Assembly: GCA_029004515.1 (NCBI GenBank)
Contig: JAQVYH010000007.1
Span: forward strand, 1-50,924
From: Eubacteriales bacterium
GTDB taxonomy: Bacteria > Bacillota > Clostridia > Monoglobales > UMGS1388
DNA: 50,924 nucleotides
Reading direction: 5' to 3'
Part shown: positions 43,433-50,924 of the stretch, piece after piece
Layout of the letters: each line of letters starts with the position of its first letter
How positions within the stretch are numbered: the stretch's first letter is position 1
Notes under the pieces: model-generated
Database searches by the model: none
What the model saw: the letters and a program-made list of their open reading frames with translations, nothing else
What the model was told of the DNA's origin: nothing
Program-made: the position numbers and the translations under genes

Positions 43433-43519
43433 TTTCAGGGGAGCTTGTAAGCAGGCTGAGAGGAAGTAATCAACTTCGACCCTTAAACCTGATTTGGGTA
43501 ATGCCAACGTAGGAAGTAA
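43433..43519 (+). promoter_or_regulatory. TPP riboswitch
   Basis: The signature segments occur in order: CAGGGGAGC, GGCTGAGAGG, GACCCTT, ACCTGATTTGGGTAATGCC and CGTAGGAAG. They form the thiamine pyrophosphate aptamer. A terminator follows, so TPP should stop transcription of thiC and the rest of the operon. Confidence 0.97.
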
Positions 43520-43530
43520 CAATTGCTTTT

Positions 43531-43566
43531 CAGCGGGAAATACCTTTCAGGTGTTTCCCGCTTTTT
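43531..43566 (+). terminator. Terminator of the TPP riboswitch
   Basis: The stem AGCGGGAAA/TTTCCCGCT, with an inner ACCT/AGGT pairing, is followed by TTTTT. It is the expression platform. Confidence 0.9.
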
Positions 43567-43597
43567 AATTTTCATTAATAAATTAGGAGGAATTACA

Positions 43598-44902
43598 ATG
43601 AAGTATTACACAACCCAAATGGATGCGGCAAAACAAAACATTATTACAAAAGAAATGAAAATTGTTGCAAAAAAAGAAAACCGTACTCCAGAGGAAATAA
43701 GATCACTTATCGCCGATGGAAAGGTTGCAATATGTGCAAATAAGAATCACAAATGTCTTGATGCAAACGGCGTCGGTTCAATGCTGAAAACAAAAATCAA
43801 TGTTAACCTGGGTGTTTCAAGGGACTGCAAAGACTATAACATTGAAATGCAAAAGGTTATGGAAGCCGTCAACATGGGTGCAGATGCAATAATGGATTTG
43901 TCATCTCATGGTGATACAACGGCTTTTAGACGTAAGTTAACAGCAGAATGCCCTGCAATGATAGGTACAGTTCCGGTTTATGATTCAGTAATTCACTATC
44001 AGCGTGACCTTGCAACATTGACGGCAAAAGATTTTATCGACGTCGTAAAACTTCACGCACAGGATGGCGTTGACTTTGTAACGCTTCACTGCGGCATTAC
44101 CCGCAAAACCATAAAGCAGATTAAAACCCACAAAAGAAAGATGAATATAGTTTCAAGGGGAGGCTCGCTTGTTTTTGCGTGGATGTGTATGACAGGAAAT
44201 GAGAATCCCTTCTATGAGTATTATGATGAAATATTAGATATTTGCAGAGAGTACGATGTTACTGTATCGCTCGGTGACGCTTGTAGACCAGGCTGCCTTT
44301 CTGACGCAGGAGATGTGTGTCAGATTGAAGAACTTGTAAGACTCGGAGAATTGACAAAGCGTGCCTGGGCAAAAAATGTTCAGGTTATCGTCGAAGGCCC
44401 CGGACATGTTCCACTTGACCAGATAGAGGCAAATATGAAGATTCAACAGACAATTTGCATGGGCGCACCGTTCTATGTCCTCGGTCCTCTTGTAACCGAT
44501 ATAGCTCCGGGATATGATCATATCACTTCCGCTATTGGCGGCGCACTAGCAGCGGCAGCAGGCGCGGCCTTTCTTTGCTATGTTACGCCCGCGGAGCATC
44601 TTGCTTTACCGAATCTTGACGATGTTAAGCAAGGCATAATTGCAAGTAAAATCGCAGCTCACGCGGCAGATATCGCAAAGCATATCCCTGGTGCAAGAGA
44701 AATTGATGACAAGATGGCGGATGCTCGGCGTAATCTTGACTGGGAAGCTCAATGGAAATGTGCTATTGACCCCGATACCGCAAAGGCGATAAGAGCAGAC
44801 AGAAGTCCGGAGCACGACGACACCTGCTCTATGTGCGGGAAATTCTGCGCTGTAAGAAGCATGAACAAAGCTCTGAACGGCGAATATATTGATATTCTGT
44901 GA
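43598..44902 (+). CDS. thiC: Phosphomethylpyrimidine synthase
   Basis: The start at 43598 follows AGGAGG; the earlier frame to 43523 runs through the terminator. This 434-residue radical-SAM enzyme converts aminoimidazole ribotide to the HMP phosphate moiety of thiamine. Visible are [26 protein letters not shown] and VEGPGHVP. The C-terminal cluster motif CSMCGKFC has the spacing CX2CX3C. It opens the riboswitch-controlled operon and is visibly richer in G+C than most of the window. Confidence 0.96.
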   Translation: MKYYTTQMDAAKQNIITKEMKIVAKKENRTPEEIRSLIADGKVAICANKNHKCLDANGVGSMLKTKINVNLGVSRDCKDYNIEMQKVMEAVNMGADAIMDLSSHGDTTAFRRKLTAECPAMIGTVPVYDSVIHYQRDLATLTAKDFIDVVKLHAQDGVDFVTLHCGITRKTIKQIKTHKRKMNIVSRGGSLVFAWMCMTGNENPFYEYYDEILDICREYDVTVSLGDACRPGCLSDAGDVCQIEELVRLGELTKRAWAKNVQVIVEGPGHVPLDQIEANMKIQQTICMGAPFYVLGPLVTDIAPGYDHITSAIGGALAAAAGAAFLCYVTPAEHLALPNLDDVKQGIIASKIAAHAADIAKHIPGAREIDDKMADARRNLDWEAQWKCAIDPDTAKAIRADRSPEHDDTCSMCGKFCAVRSMNKALNGEYIDIL

Positions 44903-44920
44903 TATAAAGAGGTGAAAAAT

Positions 44921-45742
44921 ATGTTTAAAAATATACTAGAAAATGTTAGGAACAAATTCCCGCTCATTCATAATATTACAAACTATGTTACCGTGAACGA
45001 CTGCGCCAATATTCTGCTTGCCTGTGGCAGTTCACCTATTATGTCGGATGACTTAGATGATGTTGTAGATATTACTTCAATCTGCGGAGGACTCAATATT
45101 AACATCGGAACACTTAACAAAAACACAATTCCTTCAATGTTTGCCGCAGGAAAGAAAGCCAATGAACTATCTCATCCTGTTGTCCTTGACCCAGTTGGCG
45201 TCGGTGCATCAACACTCAGAACCGAAACCGCCAAAAATCTCCTAAAAGAAATTAAGTTTTCAGTTATCAAGGGAAATATATCGGAGATTAAAACACTTGC
45301 TTTCGGTTCAGGAACGACCAAAGGCGTTGACGCCGATGTAGCAGATACAGTGACATCAGAAACCTTACCCGGAGTTGTGGCATTTGCGAAGAAGTTTGCA
45401 AAAGAAACCGGAGCGGTAATTGTTATCACCGGTGCTACTGATATAATTACTGACAGTGCTAAAGCAATTGCCGTTAGAAACGGCCATCCTATGATGTCAA
45501 AAATCACTGGAACAGGCTGTATGCTGAGTGCTTTGATTGCCGCATTTGTTGCATCTAACAGTGATAATATCTATGAAGCAACGGTTACCGCTGTTTGCGT
45601 TATGGGGCTTTGCGGAGAAAAAGCCTTTGCCCGTATGAAGAAAGAAGACGGCAATGCAAGCTTCAGAAATTATCTGATTGACTCTGTATATAACCTGGAC
45701 GGCGAATCCCTTGAAAGAGGTGCAAAATATGAAATATACTAA
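44921..45742 (+). CDS. thiM: Hydroxyethylthiazole kinase
   Basis: The start at 44921 follows AGAGGTG. The 273-residue ribokinase-like protein has HNITNYVTVNDCAN at the N-terminus, DPVGVGAS (about 90), GNISEIKTL and the anion hole GTGCMLSALIA. It phosphorylates salvaged thiazole alcohol. No thiG/thiS/thiH is present, so the operon makes HMP de novo but appears to rely on salvaged thiazole, unless those genes lie elsewhere. Confidence 0.94.
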   Translation: MFKNILENVRNKFPLIHNITNYVTVNDCANILLACGSSPIMSDDLDDVVDITSICGGLNINIGTLNKNTIPSMFAAGKKANELSHPVVLDPVGVGASTLRTETAKNLLKEIKFSVIKGNISEIKTLAFGSGTTKGVDADVADTVTSETLPGVVAFAKKFAKETGAVIVITGATDIITDSAKAIAVRNGHPMMSKITGTGCMLSALIAAFVASNSDNIYEATVTAVCVMGLCGEKAFARMKKEDGNASFRNYLIDSVYNLDGESLERGAKYEIY

Positions 45743-46376
45743 AGAGTATATGCGGCTTTATGCTGTAACAGACCGCGCATGGCTTAATGGCAGAACACTT
45801 GCTATGCAGGTGGAAGAAGCCTTAAAAGGCGGTGTTACCTGCGTTCAGCTTAGGGAAAAGGAATTAAGTGACGATGACTATCTGAAAGAAGCTTTTACAA
45901 TAAAGGCACTTTGCAAAAAATACTCAGTTCCGTTTTTTATCAATGACAATGTGGGTATTGCCATAAAATGCGGTGCTGACGGCGTTCATGTCGGACAGCA
46001 TGATATGGCGACAAGTAATGTCCGGGCAAAAATTGGAGAAAAGATGATACTTGGAGTTTCAGCTCAGACTGTCAAACAAGCGGTTGAAGCCGAAAGAAAC
46101 GGAGCGGATTATCTTGGCGTAGGGGCGGTATTTTCTACCTCAACAAAGCTTGATGCCGACTCGGTAAGCCATGCAACATTAAGAGCAATCTGCGATGCAG
46201 TTTCAATTCCTGTTGTTGCAATCGGAGGTATCGGTAAATCTAATATTATGGAGCTTGCATGTACAGGCGTTGACGGTGTTGCCCTTGTGAGTGCGATATT
46301 TGCGAGTGCTGACATTGGAAAAGAATGTCGAGAGTTGCTTAATTTATCCGAAAAGATGGTGAAGATATTAAATTAA
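45729..46376 (+). CDS. thiE: Thiamine-phosphate synthase
   Basis: The start at 45729 (MKYTKEYMRLYAVTDR) follows AGAGGTG and overlaps thiM by 14 bp. This 215-residue TIM barrel has VTCVQLREKEL, FINDNVGIA, DGVHVGQHDM and LGVGAVFSTSTK. It joins HMP pyrophosphate and thiazole phosphate to give thiamine monophosphate. Confidence 0.95.
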   Translation: MKYTKEYMRLYAVTDRAWLNGRTLAMQVEEALKGGVTCVQLREKELSDDDYLKEAFTIKALCKKYSVPFFINDNVGIAIKCGADGVHVGQHDMATSNVRAKIGEKMILGVSAQTVKQAVEAERNGADYLGVGAVFSTSTKLDADSVSHATLRAICDAVSIPVVAIGGIGKSNIMELACTGVDGVALVSAIFASADIGKECRELLNLSEKMVKILN

Positions 46377-47017
46377 ACGGTGCAATATTTGACCTTGACG
46401 GCACATTGCTTGACTCCATGTATATCTGGGATACCATAGGTTCTGATTACCTTATCTCACGTGGGATTTTACCTGAGCCCAATCTTAACGAAATATTCAA
46501 AAAGATGAGCATTGTTCAGGCTGCCGAATACTATCAAAAGGTCTATGGATTAACTGACAACGTTGAGGGTATTGTTGATGGTGTCAATAATATGATTGAG
46601 CATCTATATGCTAACGTTGTAAAACTAAAGCCGGGAATACCTGAATTGCTCTGCAAAATGCACGGGAAATGCATAAAAATGTGTGTTGCAACCGCAACAG
46701 ACAGATATATGGTTGAGGCGGCTCTCAAAAGCAACGGTATAGACAAATACTTTTGTGGCATTCTGACTTGTACGGAAGTAGCTTCCGGAAAAGATTCACC
46801 CGAAATATTTGAAAAGGCGCTCAAATTGCTTGGAACATCCAAAGAGGATACCCTCATATTTGAGGATGCGCTACACGCCATCGAAACCGCAAAAAATGCT
46901 GGGTTTAAGGTTGCCGGAGTCTATGATAAATCTTCGGATAACGAAACCGATAAAATCAAAGAATTGTGTGATGAATACATCACAGCATACAAGGAATGGA
47001 GTGATAAGCGTTTATGA
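46367..47017 (+). CDS. HAD phosphatase, probable thiamine monophosphate phosphatase, non-ATG start
   Basis: The first ATG is at 46406, but the catalytic motif I (FDLDGTLLD) is coded just upstream of it in the same frame. The frame is open back past the thiE stop. The best start is ATT at 46367 (giving KLNGAIFDLDG) with GGTG nearby, overlapping thiE by 10 bp. Motif II (ATATDR), Lys in GKDSPE and motif IV (IFEDALHAI) complete a HAD hydrolase of about 216 residues. Lying between thiE and thiD with no thiL, it fits the HAD phosphatases described for the TMP-to-thiamine step. The substrate is inferred from context. Confidence 0.75.
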   Translation: MKLNGAIFDLDGTLLDSMYIWDTIGSDYLISRGILPEPNLNEIFKKMSIVQAAEYYQKVYGLTDNVEGIVDGVNNMIEHLYANVVKLKPGIPELLCKMHGKCIKMCVATATDRYMVEAALKSNGIDKYFCGILTCTEVASGKDSPEIFEKALKLLGTSKEDTLIFEDALHAIETAKNAGFKVAGVYDKSSDNETDKIKELCDEYITAYKEWSDKRL

Positions 47018-47793
47018 AAAAAGTACTGACAATAGCCGGCTCGGATTCAAGCGGTGGCGCAGGAATACAAGCCGATATAAAAACCATCACAGTACACAAA
47101 ATGTATGCGATGAGTGCCATTACAGCGCTAACAGCGCAAAATACCACAGGCGTTTACGGCATCATGGAGGCTTCACCTAAATTTGTCGGACAGCAAATCG
47201 ACTGTATTTTTAACGATATTAGGCCCGATGCTGTTAAAATCGGAATGGTATCAAGTAGCAAGATTATTGAAGTGATTGCTGAAAAGCTCAAGCAATATAA
47301 AGCCGAAAACATTGTGGTTGATCCTGTTATGGTTTCGACAAGCGGTTCAAGGCTATTGTCAGACAATGCCATGACAGCGCTGATTAATACGCTTTTGCCA
47401 CTTGGCACGGTAATAACGCCAAACATTCCGGAAGCAGAAGTATTAAGCGAAATTAAAATAAAAGATGAAAATGATATGATTACAGCAGCAAAGAATATTT
47501 CAAAAAGTGTGAACTGCAAAATTCTTGTAAAAGGCGGACATCTTGTAAGTGATGCAATAGACATGCTTTATGACAACGGCAATATTCATTGGTTTAAATC
47601 CAAACGAATCAACACCAACAATACTCACGGGACAGGATGCACGTTATCATCTGCAATAGCTTGCAACCTTGCTGACGGTAAAAGCTTACCCGAAAGCATA
47701 CAAAATGCAAAGGACTTTTTGTCAGGTGCTTTAGCTGCCAGACTTGATCTTGGTAAAGGCAATGGTCCAATGAACCATATGTATCGGTTATAA
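47014..47793 (+). CDS. thiD: Hydroxymethylpyrimidine/phosphomethylpyrimidine kinase
   Basis: The start overlaps the HAD stop in ATGA. The 259-residue protein has GSDSSGGAGIQADIKT, VDPVMVSTSG, VKGGHL and THGTGCTLSSAI. It makes HMP pyrophosphate for ThiE. It is the last gene of the operon. Confidence 0.95.
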   Translation: MKKVLTIAGSDSSGGAGIQADIKTITVHKMYAMSAITALTAQNTTGVYGIMEASPKFVGQQIDCIFNDIRPDAVKIGMVSSSKIIEVIAEKLKQYKAENIVVDPVMVSTSGSRLLSDNAMTALINTLLPLGTVITPNIPEAEVLSEIKIKDENDMITAAKNISKSVNCKILVKGGHLVSDAIDMLYDNGNIHWFKSKRINTNNTHGTGCTLSSAIACNLADGKSLPESIQNAKDFLSGALAARLDLGKGNGPMNHMYRL

Positions 47794-47854
47794 CGCAAAC
47801 ACCTCCGCCGCATTTTGAAGAAGTCCAGTAAAAACGGACAATAGAAAAAACAAC

Positions 47855-47898
47855 CCCCTTTATGGTAGAATAAAAATAACTACTGTAAAGGGGCTTTT
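47855..47898 (+). terminator. Hairpin after thiD, just before the IS fragment
   Basis: The arms CCCCTTTA/TAAAGGGG with inner GGTAG/CTAC are followed by CTTTT. It may end the thi transcript or belong to the IS end. Confidence 0.5.
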
Positions 47899-47900
47899 GT

Positions 47901-48194
47901 ATGCCTAGAGAGTATAGACATATCAAGATTTACGAAAAGGAAATATTTGAACTTAGGGAACAGGGGTTAAGTCAACGACAAATTGTAGAAAAGTTGGGTT
48001 TTCCATATGAGAAAATGCGCGACTTTTTTAGACGCCACAATCTAAACCAGCGAAAAGCATCTTCCGGTGAAGGGCTAAAACGACAAGGCAGACCGAAAAA
48101 AGAAGGCACTTTTAGGATTTTGAGCAAAGTTAAAACCACCATCTATTTTTTATCAATAGATGGTGGTTTATTTGGCGGAGATGGTGGGATTTGA
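47901..48194 (+). pseudogene. Truncated IS helix-turn-helix ORF (IS3 OrfA-like)
   Basis: The first about 70 residues (IYEKEIFELREQGLSQRQIVEKL, MRDFFRRHNLNQRK) look like the DNA-binding N-terminus of a transposase OrfA. From about 48130 the frame runs into the tRNA-Ser terminator repeat and becomes unrelated sequence (ending GGDGGI). No OrfB or right end is present. The element is therefore broken exactly at the repeat. Confidence 0.6.
48132..48175 (-). terminator. Terminator of tRNA-Ser, right copy of the flanking repeat
   Basis: The perfect 14-bp stem AAACCACCATCTAT has a short loop and sits right after the CCA end on the minus strand. It is near-identical to 43177-43219. Confidence 0.75.
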
Positions 48195-48264
48195 ACCCAC
48201 GTGCCGGGATTACCGACAACACGATTTCCAATCGTGCTCGTTATGACCACTTCGATACATCTCC
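48173..48264 (-). tRNA. tRNA-Ser (anticodon GGA)
   Basis: The acceptor GGAGATG pairs with CATCTCC. The anticodon stem CACGA/TCGTG has loop TTGGAAA, giving GGA. A long variable arm, T-loop GTTCAAATC and encoded CCA are present. Confidence 0.96.
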
Positions 48265-48348
48265 ATATAAAAGCTATGATGAGACACAGCTTTTACAGTA
48301 TATAACAACTTACGATAAAAATCAAGTGTTTTTTCGAATTTTGGCAAC

Positions 48349-48375
48349 AAAAAATCGCCCTACGGCGATTTTTTT
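48349..48375. terminator. Terminator after the 48385-49503 gene
   Basis: The stem AATCGCC/GGCGATT with a 4-nt loop is flanked by A- and T-runs, so it can act on either strand. Confidence 0.85.
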
Positions 48376-48384
48376 AATAACATA

Positions 48385-49503
48385 TTAATTTAATACAATT
48401 TCAGTTGTTGCATAAGGACTGAATGACTCAAAGTCCCAAACAAATGCTTTAATATATTTTGCTCCCGTAGGGATAGAGATGGCATCTGTTGTGAGAGTTT
48501 TTGTCGGATCAGCTTCTGTTACAGTTACATCAGCACTACTCTTAATTCCTATGAGCATCTTATCATTGTTATAAATAGCCGTTATAATACGAGCGGTCTT
48601 TGACGGCGCATCGCCTGCTACCCAATTAAATGTAGCTGTTGAAGATGCTCCAGCATCTGCAGTGATTGCAAGGCCTTCGATTTCATCCTTTGGAGTTTCT
48701 TCTGACTTAGTATAGGTATGAGTAATTTCGATATTGTCCACTAGAACAACATCGTTAGCCGTGAACGCCATACTGCTTACACCATCAGCCATATAATATG
48801 AACCTGCTTCACCATTAGCGTACCAGTTCAAATTGTTATCCTCAGACCAAGTTCTATAAGTGTTAGTTACTTTCTTATTATCTATATCGATTGTAAGTAC
48901 ATAATCGATAAACCCACTTATACCACTTCTATCCTGATAAGAACCACTTGTTTTTGTATTGGCATCAATATAGGCGTTTGTGTTTTTTCTAAATCTCGTG
49001 GCGCTTGAGGATCTATAAACTTCAGTATAATATACATAGTCACTTAATGAGTTATCAGTATTAAGCCCATCTGAAAGAGGTATCATCCAAACTTTATTAT
49101 TAGTACTTGCAGGTCTCGCTACACTATATTTGATGGTCAATACACCATGAGTTTTCTTAGGAAAATTGACAAGCAAAGCATCTGTAGCAACCCCCGAGAA
49201 AGTATAACCACCAGCACTAAGTATATTAGTAGTGTTATTCGCTGCTGTTCCTACACTTACAACTTCAGATGGAAATGAATCTAAAAATGCTTGACCATTA
49301 ATTTTAGCATAGCTCAAATTAGTAGTAACGCCATCTTTATAAATTGTTTTAATGGTATTGCTGGCATTAGATGTTACAGTAAATGCTCCTGATTCAAAAT
49401 CTTCGCTATAAATTGTTTCTGTTACTTCTTCTGCAAAAGCCATAGGAGTAATAACTGTTGCTAAAAGAGAAAAAAGCAACACAATTGAAAGAATCTTTTT
49501 CAC
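48385..49503 (-). CDS. Secreted beta-rich protein with the shared C-terminal module
   Basis: The start is GTG at 49503, 8 bp after GGAGG; the frame to 49518 begins inside that site. The protein of about 372 residues has a signal peptide ending near MAFAEE. A laminin-G/CBM-like domain starting YSEDFESGAF matches the N-terminal domain of the 2726-5716 esterase. The C-terminal module contains TAIYNNDKMLIGI and YIKAFVWD. There is no catalytic domain. It may be a carbohydrate-binding or scaffold protein. Confidence 0.72.
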   Translation of the reverse strand: MKKILSIVLLFSLLATVITPMAFAEEVTETIYSEDFESGAFTVTSNASNTIKTIYKDGVTTNLSYAKINGQAFLDSFPSEVVSVGTAANNTTNILSAGGYTFSGVATDALLVNFPKKTHGVLTIKYSVARPASTNNKVWMIPLSDGLNTDNSLSDYVYYTEVYRSSSATRFRKNTNAYIDANTKTSGSYQDRSGISGFIDYVLTIDIDNKKVTNTYRTWSEDNNLNWYANGEAGSYYMADGVSSMAFTANDVVLVDNIEITHTYTKSEETPKDEIEGLAITADAGASSTATFNWVAGDAPSKTARIITAIYNNDKMLIGIKSSADVTVTEADPTKTLTTDAISIPTGAKYIKAFVWDFESFSPYATTEIVLN

Positions 49504-49686
49504 ATTAATTACCTCCAAGCATTATTTGCCATTATTATAATACATGGCTATTATAAAGGCAAGGTAATAAAAGGATAATTCGTGAGTATTATTAAACTAT
49601 TTTGACATAGAGCAATCTATTATTTTTCAATAATTTCTACAGTAGAAACTGGAGAGAGTTACCTATTTTGTATGGGTCTATACTGA

Positions 49687-50403
49687 CTAAAAGTTTTGTC
49701 TGTTAATAATTTCGTTTATTACTTCTCCTGCGATAATCAAGCCGGCTACGGATGGAACAAAGGAAACACTACCTGGTGTTGCTCGCCTGTTAGAATCTTG
49801 CGCTTTGCCGACTGGTGTAATTGGCGGTTCAGTCGAATATAGAACCTTTAACTTCTCAACATTTCTCTTTCTAAGCTCCTGGCGCATGACTTTTGCTAAT
49901 GGACATACTGAGGTGTTATAAACATCATCAATTTTGAGCTGTTTTGGATCAAGTTTGTTGCCTGTACCAAAACAGCTTATAACAGGTATGTTATCCTTTT
50001 GAGCTTTTACTATAATTTCAATTTTACCTGTAACTGTATCAATAGCATCTACAATATAATCATACTGTGTAAAGTCAAACTCATTAGAATTTTCCGGCAA
50101 GAAAAAAGAGTTACTTGTTATAACATTTGCATCAGGATTAATTGAAAGGATTCTCTCCTTCATAACATCAGTTTTTAATCTGCCAATAGTGTTATGAGTT
50201 GCAATAATCTGCCGATTTAGATTGGACAAGGCAACAGTATCGTTATCTATAATTGTAAGCGAACCAACACCACATCTAGCAAACGCCTCTACAACATATC
50301 CACCTACTCCGCCTATACCAAAGACTGCAATATGCGACCTAGAAAGTTTATTAAGTCCCTCTTCTCCTATTAACATTTCCGTTCTGAAAAATATCTCTGA
50401 CAT
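49687..50403 (-). CDS. tcdA: tRNA threonylcarbamoyladenosine dehydratase (TcdA/CsdL-like)
   Basis: This 238-residue E1/ThiF-superfamily protein has GIGGVGGYV (about 29), IDNDTVALSNLNRQ and a conserved GNKLDP segment. C-terminal SVSFVPSVAGLIIAGEVI also fits this family, which uses ATP to cyclise t6A37 to ct6A in tRNA. The length and motifs fit TcdA better than ThiF or MoeB, and no ThiS/MoaD partner is present. Confidence 0.88.
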   Translation of the reverse strand: MSEIFFRTEMLIGEEGLNKLSRSHIAVFGIGGVGGYVVEAFARCGVGSLTIIDNDTVALSNLNRQIIATHNTIGRLKTDVMKERILSINPDANVITSNSFFLPENSNEFDFTQYDYIVDAIDTVTGKIEIIVKAQKDNIPVISCFGTGNKLDPKQLKIDDVYNTSVCPLAKVMRQELRKRNVEKLKVLYSTEPPITPVGKAQDSNRRATPGSVSFVPSVAGLIIAGEVINEIINRQNF

Positions 50404-50463
50404 TTACAAACCGCCTTTATTATTAATGTCAGTATTATAACCTTTATTGGCTTAATAGTCAAT

Positions 50464-50491
50464 AAAAAAGCGAGTGGATTTCTCCACTCGC
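50464..50491 (-). terminator. Terminator of the gene at the right edge
   Basis: The stem GCGAGTGGA/TCCACTCGC with a short loop is followed by TTTTTT on the minus strand. Confidence 0.9.
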
Positions 50492-50498
50492 GTACTTC

Positions 50499-50924
50499 TT
50501 AATTAACCGCTAAAGGTTGTAAATTTTTTATATTCCATAATAAGGGTTTAATTGTGCACCCATCAATATACTTGATAGGCTCTGTAAGAATTATTTTCTC
50601 AGCGGTTTGAATACCATTAAATATTTTGATGCTTACAAGCATATTGTCCTTATACAATGCAACTATAAAGTCCGCGGTCGCCCCAGCACTTTGAGCATTT
50701 TGAATATTAACCGCTGTAATATAACCATCAATAATATCGGTATTAACTACCTGTGCAGTATTTTCCATATTGATATAAACAAATGGAGATTTGCCCTGTG
50801 CATTTATTGCCACAAACTTAACTGCATCCGCACTCGTCTGTCCTACACCATCAGCAAGTAGTTTAACATATCCGTCCGTTCCGCTATTCATCTTATAAGT
50901 GCCAAGATATGTCCATATCCCACC
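50499..50924 (-). CDS. C-terminal part of a secreted polysaccharide-active protein (cut by the window)
   Basis: The frame is open through the window edge, giving 141 residues. The first about 60 (WTYLGTYKM, GYVKLLADG, ADAVKFVAI) resemble a golvesin-type beta-sandwich found on lyases and peptidases. The end is the shared module (FIVALYKDNMLVSI, IKPLLWNIKNLQPL). The catalytic part lies beyond the window. Confidence 0.65.
   Translation of the reverse strand, partial: GGIWTYLGTYKMNSGTDGYVKLLADGVGQTSADAVKFVAINAQGKSPFVYINMENTAQVVNTDIIDGYITAVNIQNAQSAGATADFIVALYKDNMLVSIKIFNGIQTAEKIILTEPIKYIDGCTIKPLLWNIKNLQPLAVN

Overview
The window is chromosomal DNA of an A+T-rich, anaerobic, Gram-positive bacterium of the class Clostridia. 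The evidence is a SpoIIID sporulation regulator, an oxygen-independent class III ribonucleotide reductase with rubredoxin, B. subtilis-like pairs (glmU-prs, pth-mfd), an S-layer-homology protein, and several very large secreted carbohydrate-active proteins. It is probably a plant-polysaccharide degrader of the Oscillospiraceae/Monoglobus type. That placement is inference, because no rRNA is present.

Layout. 1-0.9 kb: decayed prophage (frameshifted DUF2800 nuclease). 0.9-1.2 kb: copy A of a structured ~243-bp repeat lodged in a terminator. 1.2-8.1 kb: sugar-isomerase-like protein, PRTase, giant secreted esterase, VanZ-like protein, prs, and glmU lacking its acetyltransferase half. 8.2-14.3 kb: Cys-rich unknown, ogg, DUF6062-like protein, nrdD-nrdG-rubredoxin operon under likely NrdR boxes, and a divergent Crp/Fnr regulator. 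14.3-18.5 kb: giant secreted GH5 enzyme. 18.6-28.2 kb: housekeeping run (foldase lipoprotein, mfd, pth, dtd, WYL regulator, rarA, pncB). 28.3-31.4 kb: small membrane protein, tRNA-Leu, tRNA-Arg, copper-amine-oxidase-like surface protein, and an ECF sigma/anti-sigma pair. 31.57-31.85 kb: copy B of the repeat, again in a terminator. 31.9-36.2 kb: FAD oxidoreductase with two AraC regulators, spoIIID, nadE. 36.5-38.4 kb: SLH surface protein behind a cyclic-di-GMP-I riboswitch. 38.6-43.1 kb: sulfur/cysteine cluster (metY, mnmA, cysK, Rrf2 regulator). metY and cysK each follow a short ORF ending in cysteine codons. 43.2-48.2 kb: TPP-riboswitch-controlled thiamine operon (thiC-thiM-thiE-HAD phosphatase-thiD). 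It is flanked by direct copies of a tRNA-Ser terminator and ends in an IS fragment next to tRNA-Ser. 48.4-50.9 kb: secreted proteins and a TcdA-type dehydratase.

The most notable items are: (1) a structured noncoding repeat, present twice, that sits inside intrinsic terminators, is flanked by duplicated terminator hairpins, and shows a compensatory base change; (2) candidate cysteine-sensing leader peptides, with a plausible translational switch at metY; (3) a thiamine island at a tRNA-Ser locus with a HAD phosphatase whose catalytic motif lies upstream of its first ATG; (4) a C-terminal module shared by four secreted proteins; (5) c-di-GMP control of an SLH protein.
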